Made by a program: the position numbers and the translations under genes. Below the pieces are notes generated by a model. It made no database searches and was not told where the DNA came from. It worked only from the letters and a program-made list of their open reading frames with translations. From positions 124,001 to 188,000 of the forward strand of contig JAIYBW010000005.1 of assembly GCA_027488375.1 (NCBI GenBank): a stretch of DNA of 64,000 nucleotides, written 5' to 3'. This DNA is from Pseudomonadota bacterium (GTDB taxonomy: Bacteria > Bdellovibrionota > Bacteriovoracia > Bacteriovoracales > Bacteriovoracaceae). Shown here piece after piece: positions 26,469-35,759 of the stretch (its first letter is position 1; each line of letters begins with the position of its first letter).

Positions 26469-27851
26469 TTAAAGTTGGAAGATGAGTTTCTTGTAGTAAT
26501 TACCTTTTTCTTCATAATCTCTAAAAACGTCACTACCATCATTGCCCGGACAAAGAAGAATAGTATCGCCAGTTCGGGATTTTTGGTAAGCAAGAAGCAC
26601 AGATTCATCAAATGAACCTACAAGATAGGTTTGGGTCGCATCTCCAAGAACTCTATTCATTGTTTCTTTAACTTCACCAACAAGAACGAGGACTCGAACT
26701 TTTTCTTTGATGATATTTGCGTATTTATCAAAAGGAATACCCTCAATTTCTTTACCACCAGCAATCAAAATCACAGGTTCCTTGAAAGCCTCAAGAGAAA
26801 CTTTTAATTCATCCATCGTTTCTGATTTGGAATCGTTGTAAAAACGAACACCATTTTTTTCAACAACAAATTCTAGACGATGAGGAATCCCTGGAAATTT
26901 TTCAATACAGTTCTGAATAGCTGAATCAGATACCTTGAGCGCCTTACAAGCCGTGATAGCCGCCATCAAGTTTTCTCTATTATTAACACCAACAATTCTC
27001 ATGTCAGTGACTTTAAACTCAGAGTGATAGTGAATATTTGAATGAATTCTCTTGTCATGAAAATGCGTGCCTTGAATTTCAGCAATCACACCCATCGTGA
27101 CAAAAGATTTTCTCGAGTACCAAAATGTTTGAGCTTGAGAATTTCTTAATACTGAGTTGGAGGCTAACTTATCAAAATTCACAACGAGATAACTTTCAGG
27201 TCCAATATTTCTAGCAACCTTTAGTGCAGAATCAAGGTACTCAGCAGAGGTTTTGAAACGACCCATGAGATTTTTTTCTTCAAGATTAGGATAAATCGCC
27301 ATGACAGGCTTGAAATTATCCATCGTCTGAAGTTGGGCCGGAGAAACTTCAACCACACAATAGTCAATTTCATCTTTATTTGGCAAAGATAAGAAGTTAA
27401 TGAATGGCTCTTCTGAAGTTCCACCTACAAAAACGTTTTTCTTATCAACTTTGAGTGTGTAACCAATCATATGTGCTGTGATTGTTCTTCCAAAACTTCC
27501 GCAAACAGCGATCACAGGCTTGTGACAATTTTCATAAGCAAAAGCAAAGTCAGAATAAACTGCACGGCCATGCTCTTTAGCGACTTTTAATTGAGGGAGA
27601 TTTGAATCTACAGATGATGAATAAACAACAAGATCTGCATCTATAAAATCCTCATCCTTATGTTCACCGAGTGTCATACTTGGAGTCGGATTAATCTTTT
27701 TTAATCTTTTAACCTGCTTATTAAGATCAAAAATAGGCTTAATATCTGTAACCTTTATTTCACAACCCCATTGATTAAATAAATTAATGAGGGCAAAACC
27801 CGTCTTACCAAGACCAACAACTAAGACTTTTTTGCCTTTATATTTTTCCAT
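26469..27851 (-). CDS. murD: MurD-family ligase with altered ATP site
   Basis: MurD adds D-Glu to UDP-MurNAc-L-Ala. Position between mraY and ftsW and the 460-residue three-domain layout identify it: the N-terminal VLVVGLGKTGFAL, the C-terminal GIPHRLEFV and FYNDSKSET. The central domain is unusual. The P-loop reads CGSFGRTIT at 117-125, with R122 in place of the lysine found in the other three Mur ligases here. The segment normally N-x-x-x-DHMDR reads NLEEKNLMGR, without the histidine. The residue aligned with the carbamylated lysine is alanine. The glutamate (VVEVS) is kept. The frame is intact, so decay by stop codon is excluded. Confidence 0.85.
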   Translation of the reverse strand: MEKYKGKKVLVVGLGKTGFALINLFNQWGCEIKVTDIKPIFDLNKQVKRLKKINPTPSMTLGEHKDEDFIDADLVVYSSSVDSNLPQLKVAKEHGRAVYSDFAFAYENCHKPVIAVCGSFGRTITAHMIGYTLKVDKKNVFVGGTSEEPFINFLSLPNKDEIDYCVVEVSPAQLQTMDNFKPVMAIYPNLEEKNLMGRFKTSAEYLDSALKVARNIGPESYLVVNFDKLASNSVLRNSQAQTFWYSRKSFVTMGVIAEIQGTHFHDKRIHSNIHYHSEFKVTDMRIVGVNNRENLMAAITACKALKVSDSAIQNCIEKFPGIPHRLEFVVEKNGVRFYNDSKSETMDELKVSLEAFKEPVILIAGGKEIEGIPFDKYANIIKEKVRVLVLVGEVKETMNRVLGDATQTYLVGSFDESVLLAYQKSRTGDTILLCPGNDGSDVFRDYEEKGNYYKKLIFQL

Positions 27852-27868
27852 AAGAGCTCCTTAAATAA

Positions 27869-28945
27869 TTATCTTAACTTCAGTGTTGAAAGTGCCAAAA
27901 TGGCGAAAATTAAACTTACTATCCAAAAACGGACAATCACTTTTGTTTCAGGCCATCCCGATAATTCAAAGTGATGATGAATAGGTGCCATTTTAAAAAT
28001 TCTCTTTCCCCGAGTTTTAAAAGATGCAACTTGAAGAATCACAGAAACTGCTTCAATAACAAAGATTCCGCCAATAAGAACGAATAAAAATTCATTTTTC
28101 GTTAAGACAGCAATTGTCCCCAGACATCCGCCTAAAGAGAGTGATCCAACATCTCCCATAAAAATTTCTGCAGGATAGGCATTATACCAAAGGAATCCAA
28201 CTCCCGCTCCAATGACGGCAGAGACGAGAACAAGAAGCTCTCCAACATCTGGAACATGAGGGATGTAGAGATAGTTAGCTAATTCAGAGTGACCGGCAAG
28301 ATAGGCCAGTAAACCTAAAGTAGCTGCTGAAGTAATAGTTGGGCCAATAGCAAGTCCATCAAGTCCATCAGTTAAATTTAGAGCATTTGAAGAACCTACA
28401 ATGACAAAAGCGGCAAAGGGAACATACCACCAACCAATATCAATAACGGCTTCTTTTAAAAAGGGCAGATATATTTTGGAGTCTGTCACTCCATACTTAA
28501 TCATGACAAAACTCGCCAAAAGCGCCGTTGAAAACTGCCATAGAAGTTTTTGTCTTGCACTCACACCCTTAGAATTTTTTTTCAAAACTTTCAGGTAATC
28601 ATCTAGGCCACCTAAAAAGAAATAAGAGATTGTCACAAAAAGGGCTATTAAAAATGGGAATGAATAAAAATTACCACTTAATAAACAAGCAATAACAGCA
28701 CTGCCTAAAATGAAAACTCCACCAAAGGTTGGTGTTCCTTTTTTCTTTTTATGAGATTCAGGTCCCTCTTCCCTAATGCTTTGACCGAATTGTTTTAGTT
28801 TCATCAGAGCTATAAATCTTTTCCCCCATAAAATGGAAACAATCGTGGCCGTGATAAATGCAATAAATGATCTAAAAGTGATGTACTTAAAGATATTAAA
28901 TAGATGAGAAGAATGACTCAGCGGGTAAAGCCAATGATACAGCAT
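27869..28945 (-). CDS. mraY: Phospho-MurNAc-pentapeptide transferase MraY
   Basis: MraY joins the pentapeptide precursor to undecaprenyl phosphate, making lipid I. The 358-residue, ten-helix protein has the catalytic aspartates in LDDYLK near residue 112 and NLTDGLDGLA near 188, and the family PIHHHFELSGW motif near 320. Length is normal. It stands between murF and murD in standard dcw order, with short gaps. Confidence 0.96.
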   Translation of the reverse strand: MLYHWLYPLSHSSHLFNIFKYITFRSFIAFITATIVSILWGKRFIALMKLKQFGQSIREEGPESHKKKKGTPTFGGVFILGSAVIACLLSGNFYSFPFLIALFVTISYFFLGGLDDYLKVLKKNSKGVSARQKLLWQFSTALLASFVMIKYGVTDSKIYLPFLKEAVIDIGWWYVPFAAFVIVGSSNALNLTDGLDGLAIGPTITSAATLGLLAYLAGHSELANYLYIPHVPDVGELLVLVSAVIGAGVGFLWYNAYPAEIFMGDVGSLSLGGCLGTIAVLTKNEFLFVLIGGIFVIEAVSVILQVASFKTRGKRIFKMAPIHHHFELSGWPETKVIVRFWIVSLIFAILALSTLKLR

Positions 28946-28970
28946 GTTTATCCCTTTAAAAAAGATAAAC

Positions 28971-30377
28971 TTAAGTTATATCGAAGAGTGATTCCAATTG
29001 TAAAGAGCGTGAGCCTTTAATAAAGTGAATTCTATATTTCTTCAAGACTTCTGCCCGGTATTCAGGTCTAAATAATGCTGCAGAAGCACGGCCATGCCCC
29101 TCGGGAAAGCCCTCTAAATAAGAAGATGAATAACGACCTATGAAATAAACATTTTTAAAGCCTAGAGTTTTTATATATTGCCCTATGTCTCGATGATAGA
29201 TCTGGCCTGACTCTCCGAGCTCATTCATATCCCCAAGAATTATACATGCGTCATCAAGATTTAGTTTTTTTTCTAAAACTGACTCTTTAAATCCCTCGAG
29301 GGCAGCTTTCATCGATGATGGATTGGCATTATAGGCATCTAAATAGACCGGTCTATTTTCAAACTCAATCCACTCTGATCTATTTTTTGTCGGCCTAAAA
29401 CTTTTAGCTGCACTGATAATATTATTTTTTTCTGTCGGATAAAAATGATGGGCTATAAAAGCGCACGTAATAAGATTTAATTTATTATGCCGGCCCGTAA
29501 TAAAATCATTCGTTACACTTATGGAATCTTTATTGAATTTTATTTCTGCGCCATTTTCAAAAAAAGTTATTTTTGCCATAGCCTCATTTTTTTCACCGTA
29601 TGTAACGGCTGACTTAAAGGGCTCAAGTTGTGAAAGATAAGGGTCATCAAGATTAATAAGATAAAATCCCTCTCCTTGAGTGACACTTTTCACAGCATGA
29701 TAAAGATACCCTTCTTCGAGAAAGACTTCTTTTTCTGTTCCAAAAAACTCAAGATGAGTGGCGCCAATATTTGTTGTTAATCCAGCATTAGGGTCAGCAA
29801 TATCACAAAGAACTTTAATCTCACCTGGGTGATTACTTCCAAGCTCCAAAACAACCATTTCAGTATCTTTTTTTACATTCAAAAGGGTTAAAGGAACACC
29901 TAAATGGTTATTATTATTTTTTTCAGTCGCGACAATTTTTCCAGGACGGATTGTTCTTAAAATGTGAGACAACATTTCTTTATGTGTGGTTTTTCCATTT
30001 GATCCCGAAATAGCAAAAACAGTATTTCTTGGATTAGCTAATTTCCATTCTTTAATATGCAAATGTGTGACTTCCTGTAGAAAACTTACAGAATCTTTTA
30101 CGGCCACAAAATGGGTACGCGGATATGTTTTCTCTAAATGACTGATTCTTTCATCATTTTCATTATTCTTTTGATAGATAACCAAGGGACAATGTTGATT
30201 TAGAATTTCACCAATAAGATCGATTGGGTTCACTTTTACACCAGGTATCGCAACGAATACGCCTGGATGAACATAAGAACGAGAGTCGGTATAGAATTTT
30301 AACGTTTGGTTTAAATCTAATTTTGAAACCGAACTTAAAATTGTTGAACAATTTGGTAAATGCTTAAGAGAAATCAT
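28971..30377 (-). CDS. murF: UDP-MurNAc-tripeptide-D-Ala-D-Ala ligase MurF
   Basis: MurF adds the terminal D-Ala-D-Ala dipeptide. The 468-residue product has the ATP motif SGSNGKTTHKEM near residue 128, the ELGSNHPGEI segment near 175, the TNIGATHLEFFG segment near 205 and LDAYNANPSSM near 355, all standard. Its intact P-loop lysine contrasts with the neighbouring MurD. It ends 25 bases before the mraY start and begins two bases after the murE stop. Confidence 0.94.
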   Translation of the reverse strand: MISLKHLPNCSTILSSVSKLDLNQTLKFYTDSRSYVHPGVFVAIPGVKVNPIDLIGEILNQHCPLVIYQKNNENDERISHLEKTYPRTHFVAVKDSVSFLQEVTHLHIKEWKLANPRNTVFAISGSNGKTTHKEMLSHILRTIRPGKIVATEKNNNNHLGVPLTLLNVKKDTEMVVLELGSNHPGEIKVLCDIADPNAGLTTNIGATHLEFFGTEKEVFLEEGYLYHAVKSVTQGEGFYLINLDDPYLSQLEPFKSAVTYGEKNEAMAKITFFENGAEIKFNKDSISVTNDFITGRHNKLNLITCAFIAHHFYPTEKNNIISAAKSFRPTKNRSEWIEFENRPVYLDAYNANPSSMKAALEGFKESVLEKKLNLDDACIILGDMNELGESGQIYHRDIGQYIKTLGFKNVYFIGRYSSSYLEGFPEGHGRASAALFRPEYRAEVLKKYRIHFIKGSRSLQLESLFDIT

Positions 30378-30379
30378 AA

Positions 30380-31735
30380 CTATTTCCTATTAATAAAATC
30401 TTCTACTTCTTGAATATCACTATAGGGATGCTTAACACCATTAATTAAGATGTAATTTTCATGACCTTTGCCTGCGATGAGCAAAATCTCTTTACTCTTG
30501 AGTTCAGCAAAAGCTTGTTTAACAGCAAGGGGTCTTTCTGTCACAATTTTTATGGGATGATTGTGAATACCTTTAATTATGTCTTGGATTATTTGTTCAG
30601 GATTTTCAGATCGAGGATTATCACTTGTGACATAAATCTCATCCGCAAATCGATCTACAACCTGACCCATGATTGGTCTTTTTGAGCGATCCCGATCTCC
30701 CCCGCAGCCAAAGAGTACTTTCAATTTGTATTGAGAAAATGTTTCCCGAAGACTCCGGCAAATATTCTCTAAAGCATCAGGCGTATGAGCAAAATCCACC
30801 ACGATATAATTATCATTAATTTTTTTTATATAAAAACGTCCATCAGGGGGAACTAACTTATTAAAATCAATTTCTATCTCTTCATTGAAAACATCTTCAA
30901 TAAGGGCCACTGCGACTTCTAAATTATTTTTATTAAACTGCGGTTTAAAAAATAGAGGGAGATCTTGTTTTAAAGTAGGCGCTTTAATTATATTTTTATA
31001 ATGAGCTCCTATCTTCTGAAAGAGCTCTCCTTGCTCTGAGGGTAAATAAAGTGAAACCTGTGGTTTTAAATAATCGAATATTAAACACTTGCTCTTAAAA
31101 TAGTTTTCTAGGTTTTGATGGTAGTCGAGGTGATCTTGAGAGAAAGATAACCATCCGCCCCCATCAAACCTAAGTCCATACAGTCTTTGCTGAACGAGCG
31201 CATGGGAACTGACCTCCATCACACAGAAATCTTTATCCTTACCATAACGATTTAGGTACTTTCTTAGGTCAATGAAACTTGGGGAGGTGAGTCCAAAATC
31301 CTCAATGGTTTTTCCTCTGGTGCGTACACCAAGAGTTCCAATACTTATTCCCTTTTTCCCAATTTCATCTCCTAATTGGAGAATCAAATCTGTCGTCGTG
31401 GTTTTTCCATTTGTCCCCGTAATACCGAATAATTTCAACTGAGGAAGTGGATAAAGAATATCTAAAATGTCTTTTTGTAGTTCAGGCCACTTCACCTCTT
31501 CTAAAATCTGACAATTTTGAGGTAATGGTTCAATTTTACGGTTAATGACGAGCCAAGAGTATTTGGCATCACTTATTCTCTCTAAAAATGTTTTTTCATC
31601 TTGCTGATGGGGACCAATTTTATAAAAGAGAATACTTCCCAAGGAAGAATCACTTGTCTTCCAGTGAACATCATTGAGATCTATTTCTGGATGATTTATT
31701 TTTAAAATTTTTTGGAGCTGAATATTAATCTGCAT
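30380..31735 (-). CDS. murE: UDP-MurNAc-dipeptide-meso-DAP ligase MurE
   Basis: MurE adds the third amino acid of the stem peptide. The product of about 451 residues has the ATP motif GTNGKTTTT near residue 107, the MEVSSHAL segment near 170, the DHLDYH segment near 200 and the substrate motif SDNPRSENP near 365. DNPR is the signature for meso-diaminopimelate rather than lysine. ATG 31735 is preferred. A TTG 15 bases upstream is possible. It overlaps the ftsI 3' end by 11 bases. Confidence 0.93.
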   Translation of the reverse strand: MQINIQLQKILKINHPEIDLNDVHWKTSDSSLGSILFYKIGPHQQDEKTFLERISDAKYSWLVINRKIEPLPQNCQILEEVKWPELQKDILDILYPLPQLKLFGITGTNGKTTTTDLILQLGDEIGKKGISIGTLGVRTRGKTIEDFGLTSPSFIDLRKYLNRYGKDKDFCVMEVSSHALVQQRLYGLRFDGGGWLSFSQDHLDYHQNLENYFKSKCLIFDYLKPQVSLYLPSEQGELFQKIGAHYKNIIKAPTLKQDLPLFFKPQFNKNNLEVAVALIEDVFNEEIEIDFNKLVPPDGRFYIKKINDNYIVVDFAHTPDALENICRSLRETFSQYKLKVLFGCGGDRDRSKRPIMGQVVDRFADEIYVTSDNPRSENPEQIIQDIIKGIHNHPIKIVTERPLAVKQAFAELKSKEILLIAGKGHENYILINGVKHPYSDIQEVEDFINRK

Positions 31736-33644
31736 AAGTAGGAGCTTCAAACTGTAATCTAACCACCAATTCCTCCGTTTGAGGAGTACCTGGCTCGATT
31801 GATTGTTTAATCACAACTCCGAATCCATTCGTCGATAATTTTATATTTCTATTTTCGGCCAGGCGTTGAGCGCTCGATTTATCAAGTCCAATAAAACTTG
31901 GAATAAGTCCATGAGCATAAACTCTTTGAGTCGCTGCTTGCTGAGACTGGACCGTATCCATATTGACCTTATTAGACTTCTCATCATATTTGGCAAATTG
32001 AGCAAAATCTTTTTTCTTATATAAAATATATTGTGTGATTTTTTTTACAATAGGGGCTGCCACAGCATTTCCATAATAACCATTGGCGCGAGGATGATCG
32101 ACATAAGCAAGGACTACAAACTTTTTATTCACATTAACAGGAAAACCTACAAAACTTGCAATATAACCTTCATAACCACCTCTTGGTGAAACTCTTTGGG
32201 CCGTACCAGTTTTTCCGGCAATTTCATAATGGGGAATAATCGCATTCGTACCAGTCCCATCACTCACTGCCCTGGTCAGCATTTTAGTTACACTTTCAGC
32301 AGTCGCCGCAGAAAGGATTCTGTTTTCTTTTTTAAGTTGAGATTCTTCATTTTTTAGGAGCGTCGGTTTAACTAAATACCCTCCATTAGCGAAAACAGCA
32401 TAGGCACGGAGCATTTGTATTGCAGTTGTGGCCACACCTTGACCAAAACTAATATTACTTAGACTTAGTGGTCTAACTTTATCCGTTGCCTTAAAAGGAA
32501 GAATTCCTTTTGACTCTCCACGAACTTCAATTCCTGTTTTTTGAGCAAATTTAAATTTATCCAAAGTCTGGCGAAGTTTTGGATACTTAAGTGCAAAAGC
32601 AATTTTTGTAGTCCCTACATTTGAACTAAATTTAAGAATGTCTCCAACAGTAAGCCATTCAAATTTTTCATGAGACTCAGCTTCAGAAACCCAATGATTC
32701 TGAACCCGCATTTTACCATTTTCGCAAAAAAACTTTGTTTCTGGTCTTGCAACTTTTTGCTCAAGTGCAGATGCAATTGTAATCGTTTTGAAAATTGAAC
32801 CGGGTTCAAAAGGATCTGTAACAAAGGCTAACTTTCTATTTTCTAGTGGATAGCCAGCCGCTTTATTTGGATCAAAAGTTGGATAGTTTGCAATAGCGAC
32901 AATTTCACCAGTTTCGGCATCCATCACAGCAGCACCGCCGCGATAGGCTTGATGATAATCAACTGATTCTTTGAGATAACTTTCTAAGGCACCTTGAACA
33001 TCTTTATCTAAAGATAAATAAACATCATCAGCAACAAGATCAGTTGATTTTGTTTCATACTTTATAGGTCTTCCCTTAGCATCTCTTATGTACTTAACGA
33101 CTTGTGGTTTCCCTTTAAGTTCTTTATTTAATCCAAATTCAATTCCTGCGAGTCCAGTATTATCAACTCCAACAAAGCCTAGTGTCTGGGCCATTAAATC
33201 ACGATTGGGATAAACTCTTTCCGAGTGAGATTCAACAAAAATGCCTTCAAGCTTCTTAATTTTTTGAAGCTGAGATTCACTTAAAGTTACTTTTCTCGCG
33301 AGCCAAGTATACTTATTTCTTTTTTGGACTAAACCCTTGAGCTTACCATAAGTTAATTCAGGAACAATTTTCGATAAATTATTCAACTGACGATAAAATT
33401 CAGCATCTTTTCTCTTTGGTATTGTAAAAAGATTGTAGACATGAACATTGATAGCAAGCGGACTTCCATTCCGATCTAAAATATTACCACGATTAGGGTA
33501 TTCTTTTACTTCTCGGATAAACTGGCTTTTAGCGTAGGCCAATAGCTTCGTTTTATTTACAACTTGAATATAGAAAGCTTTGCTGACGACAACAGCAAAC
33601 AAAAGACAAAATATAACAAAACTAAAAAATATTCTATTCTTCAA
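31725..33644 (-). CDS. ftsI: Division transpeptidase FtsI (PBP3) with C-terminal PASTA domain
   Basis: FtsI crosslinks septal murein. The 639-residue product has an N-terminal membrane helix (about 5-25), a PBP dimerisation domain and a transpeptidase domain with SIFK (near 280), SSN (near 340) and KTGTAQ (near 480). A PASTA domain follows from about 575 to the end (IPSFIGLDKSSAQRL). Proteobacterial FtsI usually lacks PASTA, while it is common in Gram-positives and deltaproteobacteria-like groups. It lies directly after ftsL. Confidence 0.95.
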   Translation of the reverse strand: MKNRIFFSFVIFCLLFAVVVSKAFYIQVVNKTKLLAYAKSQFIREVKEYPNRGNILDRNGSPLAINVHVYNLFTIPKRKDAEFYRQLNNLSKIVPELTYGKLKGLVQKRNKYTWLARKVTLSESQLQKIKKLEGIFVESHSERVYPNRDLMAQTLGFVGVDNTGLAGIEFGLNKELKGKPQVVKYIRDAKGRPIKYETKSTDLVADDVYLSLDKDVQGALESYLKESVDYHQAYRGGAAVMDAETGEIVAIANYPTFDPNKAAGYPLENRKLAFVTDPFEPGSIFKTITIASALEQKVARPETKFFCENGKMRVQNHWVSEAESHEKFEWLTVGDILKFSSNVGTTKIAFALKYPKLRQTLDKFKFAQKTGIEVRGESKGILPFKATDKVRPLSLSNISFGQGVATTAIQMLRAYAVFANGGYLVKPTLLKNEESQLKKENRILSAATAESVTKMLTRAVSDGTGTNAIIPHYEIAGKTGTAQRVSPRGGYEGYIASFVGFPVNVNKKFVVLAYVDHPRANGYYGNAVAAPIVKKITQYILYKKKDFAQFAKYDEKSNKVNMDTVQSQQAATQRVYAHGLIPSFIGLDKSSAQRLAENRNIKLSTNGFGVVIKQSIEPGTPQTEELVVRLQFEAPTYAD

Positions 33645-33653
33645 TCAATGTCC

Positions 33654-33968
33654 TTAAGGGATAAGAATAATCTGCTCAGGTCCTGGTTCTTTTAGACCAT
33701 ACTTAACTGCGTATTCTCTTAATTTAGGCACTGACATCTCTCGTGCTCTTTGGGCTTTTAATTCTTTATTATTAATAACGGCTCGATCGATTTGTTGATT
33801 AAGATTATTAAGTGAATAGGCCTGCTCAATTCCCTTCATACGAAAGGCGACGAAGAGGACAGCAAGAGTGGTAAAAGTAAGAGTAAAAGGCAAAGCCTTA
33901 GGATTAAAGAGAAACTCTATGAGACGATTATTGAATTTAAGTTTTGAACCTTTTTTTCTTAACGCCAT
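33654..33968 (-). CDS. ftsL: Cell division protein FtsL
   Basis: FtsL links FtsQ/FtsB to the FtsWI synthase. The 104-residue product has a short basic cytoplasmic tail, one membrane helix (about 28-46) and a coiled coil (LNNLNQQIDRAVINNKEL) ending in KYGLKEPGP, the typical small-FtsL plan. The ATG 33968 is preceded by GGGAGGG. An alternative TTG lies one codon upstream. It overlaps the rsmH 3' end by 32 bases. No separate ftsB is seen in the window. Confidence 0.85.
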   Translation of the reverse strand: MALRKKGSKLKFNNRLIEFLFNPKALPFTLTFTTLAVLFVAFRMKGIEQAYSLNNLNQQIDRAVINNKELKAQRAREMSVPKLREYAVKYGLKEPGPEQIILIP

Positions 33969-34911
33969 CAACCCTCCCTAGTTGAGTCTCTCGTTTTAAT
34001 AAACGAAGTTTTGCGCTTCGCGAACGAGAATTTTCAGACAGCTCTTCTTCCGTGGCTGTGAGTGGCTTCTTAGTTAAAATTGTAGCAGGAAAATCTTCTT
34101 TCTCCACTAATTCTTTAAAAGTATGTTTTACAATCCTATCTTCGAGGGAATGAAAACTTATTATCGCTAAGACTCCACCTTCTGCAAGGTAGGGCAACAA
34201 TTTTGGTATAGTATTTTCTAGAACACGTAATTCATCGTTCACAGCGATTCGAAGGGCCTGAAAAGTACGAGTGGCCGGATGAGTTTTTCCGTGACGATCC
34301 TTTATAGGATAGGCATGAAAACAAATATTCTCGATTTCACCAGTCGTTTCTATTTTCTTCGTTTCTCTTAACTCACAAATCTTTGCTGCAATTTTACGAG
34401 AGAGACGTTCCTCTCCATAATTAAAAAGAATATCAGCTATTTCTTTTTCTGAGAGGGAATTGAGTAAATCTGCAGCAGTAGAAGTCCCAGTGTCACCATA
34501 ATTCATTCGCATATCAAGTGGAACATCTGCACGAAAACTAAAACCACGCTCCATTTTATCGAACTGATGAGATGAAACTCCCAAGTCCATCAGAATGCCT
34601 GCAAATTTTCCCTGCATCTGATTTTTTTCACACCAATCAGGAAATTCCTGAAAATTCATCGGGAGCAAATTTATCGAACCAGTTTTGCCCCTACGCTGAA
34701 TATTCTCATAACCATTTTTTAAAGCATCGGGATCTTGATCAGTTGAGTAAACGGTAGAACCACTGACGTGGTCCGATAGAGCAAAGGTATGTCCTCCAGC
34801 TCCAAATGTAAGATCTGCGAAAATAACTGACCCAGACTCCTGGGAGCCGGTGGCGAGAGCTTCGAGACACTCTTTAAGCATTACTGAATAATGGGATAAG
34901 TAATCACTCAT
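33937..34911 (-). CDS. rsmH: 16S rRNA (cytosine-1402-N4) methyltransferase RsmH
   Basis: RsmH (MraW) methylates C1402 of 16S rRNA. The 324-residue product begins with the family HYSVMLKECLEAL, has the SAM motif DLTFGAGGHT near residue 32, GILMDLGVSSHQFD near 108 and the C-terminal LEDRIVKHTFK motif near 262. Length is normal. It opens the classical dcw set. mraZ, which usually precedes it, is absent, and mtnP takes that place, with start and stop overlapping by one base. Confidence 0.95.
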   Translation of the reverse strand: MSDYLSHYSVMLKECLEALATGSQESGSVIFADLTFGAGGHTFALSDHVSGSTVYSTDQDPDALKNGYENIQRRGKTGSINLLPMNFQEFPDWCEKNQMQGKFAGILMDLGVSSHQFDKMERGFSFRADVPLDMRMNYGDTGTSTAADLLNSLSEKEIADILFNYGEERLSRKIAAKICELRETKKIETTGEIENICFHAYPIKDRHGKTHPATRTFQALRIAVNDELRVLENTIPKLLPYLAEGGVLAIISFHSLEDRIVKHTFKELVEKEDFPATILTKKPLTATEEELSENSRSRSAKLRLLKRETQLGRVDGVKKKRFKT

Positions 34912-35756
34912 TACTTAAGGATAACTTCTAAAATCTCTTTGTGGGAATTTTTTAATAACTGAGGATCAGTAATAACTGCGTACTGATTTTCAGCAATGTA
35001 CTGAACTGGATTTTTAATGAGATCAGGAATCGCCTCAAGAACAAACTTTTGCGCTGATACGTAATTTGACTTCATCACATCCATAATTTCTTGCACAGTA
35101 CAGTGCTCTTCTTTCCAACAGTCATAATCAGTAACCATGGCCACTGTGGCATAGGCCATGCCGGCTTCTTTGGCCAGAAAAGCCTCTGGAACATTGGTCA
35201 TCCCAATAACAGAGGCTCCAAAACTGCGATAAATTTGAGACTCAGCTCGAGTAGAAAATTGTGGACCTTCTATACAAATATAACTTCCACCAAGATGAGA
35301 TGTGACCCCTGCACGCTGGCAAGCCTCATACAATTTTTTCTGTAAACCTGCTTCAACTGGATTGGCAGCCGAAACGTGGCCAACCATACCTTCATCAAAG
35401 AAAGTTCTTTTTCTTAGTCCTTTAGTCCAATCAATGAATTGATCAACTAAAACAAAATGCTTAGGAGCGTACTGTTCTTGAAGTGAGCCAACAGCTGAGA
35501 TACTCACAATTGTGTTCACTCCAAGCTTTTTTAAGGCATAAATGTTAGCTCGGTAGTTAACTTCTGAAGGGGTGAATTTATGTCCAACCCCATGACGTGG
35601 TAAAAAATAAAAAGGTGCACCGGAAACTTCACACTCCATTACCTCAGCACTTGGATCACCAAATGGAGTTTCAACCTTGTGTTGTTTCTTTACACTGATA
35701 GCATCTAACTTATAAATCCCAGACCCACCAATGACTGCAACCTTAATATCTGTCAT
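34911..35756 (-). CDS. mtnP: S-methyl-5'-thioadenosine phosphorylase
   Basis: MtnP cleaves methylthioadenosine to adenine and methylthioribose-1-phosphate in methionine salvage. The 281-residue product has the family IGGSGIY at residue 9, the phosphate-binding RHGVGH near 54, the NYRANIYALK segment, the IEGPQFSTRAES motif near 165 and the MTNVPEA segment near 192. It overlaps rsmH by one base (TAATG), so it is translationally coupled to the dcw set. It follows the dksA-like gene by three bases. Confidence 0.9.
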   Translation of the reverse strand: MTDIKVAVIGGSGIYKLDAISVKKQHKVETPFGDPSAEVMECEVSGAPFYFLPRHGVGHKFTPSEVNYRANIYALKKLGVNTIVSISAVGSLQEQYAPKHFVLVDQFIDWTKGLRKRTFFDEGMVGHVSAANPVEAGLQKKLYEACQRAGVTSHLGGSYICIEGPQFSTRAESQIYRSFGASVIGMTNVPEAFLAKEAGMAYATVAMVTDYDCWKEEHCTVQEIMDVMKSNYVSAQKFVLEAIPDLIKNPVQYIAENQYAVITDPQLLKNSHKEILEVILK

Positions 35757-35759
35757 AAA

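Noticed and set aside
26469..27851. murD as a pseudogene
   Set aside because: The frame is complete, the length is normal and the substrate-binding blocks are kept, so altered function fits better than decay.
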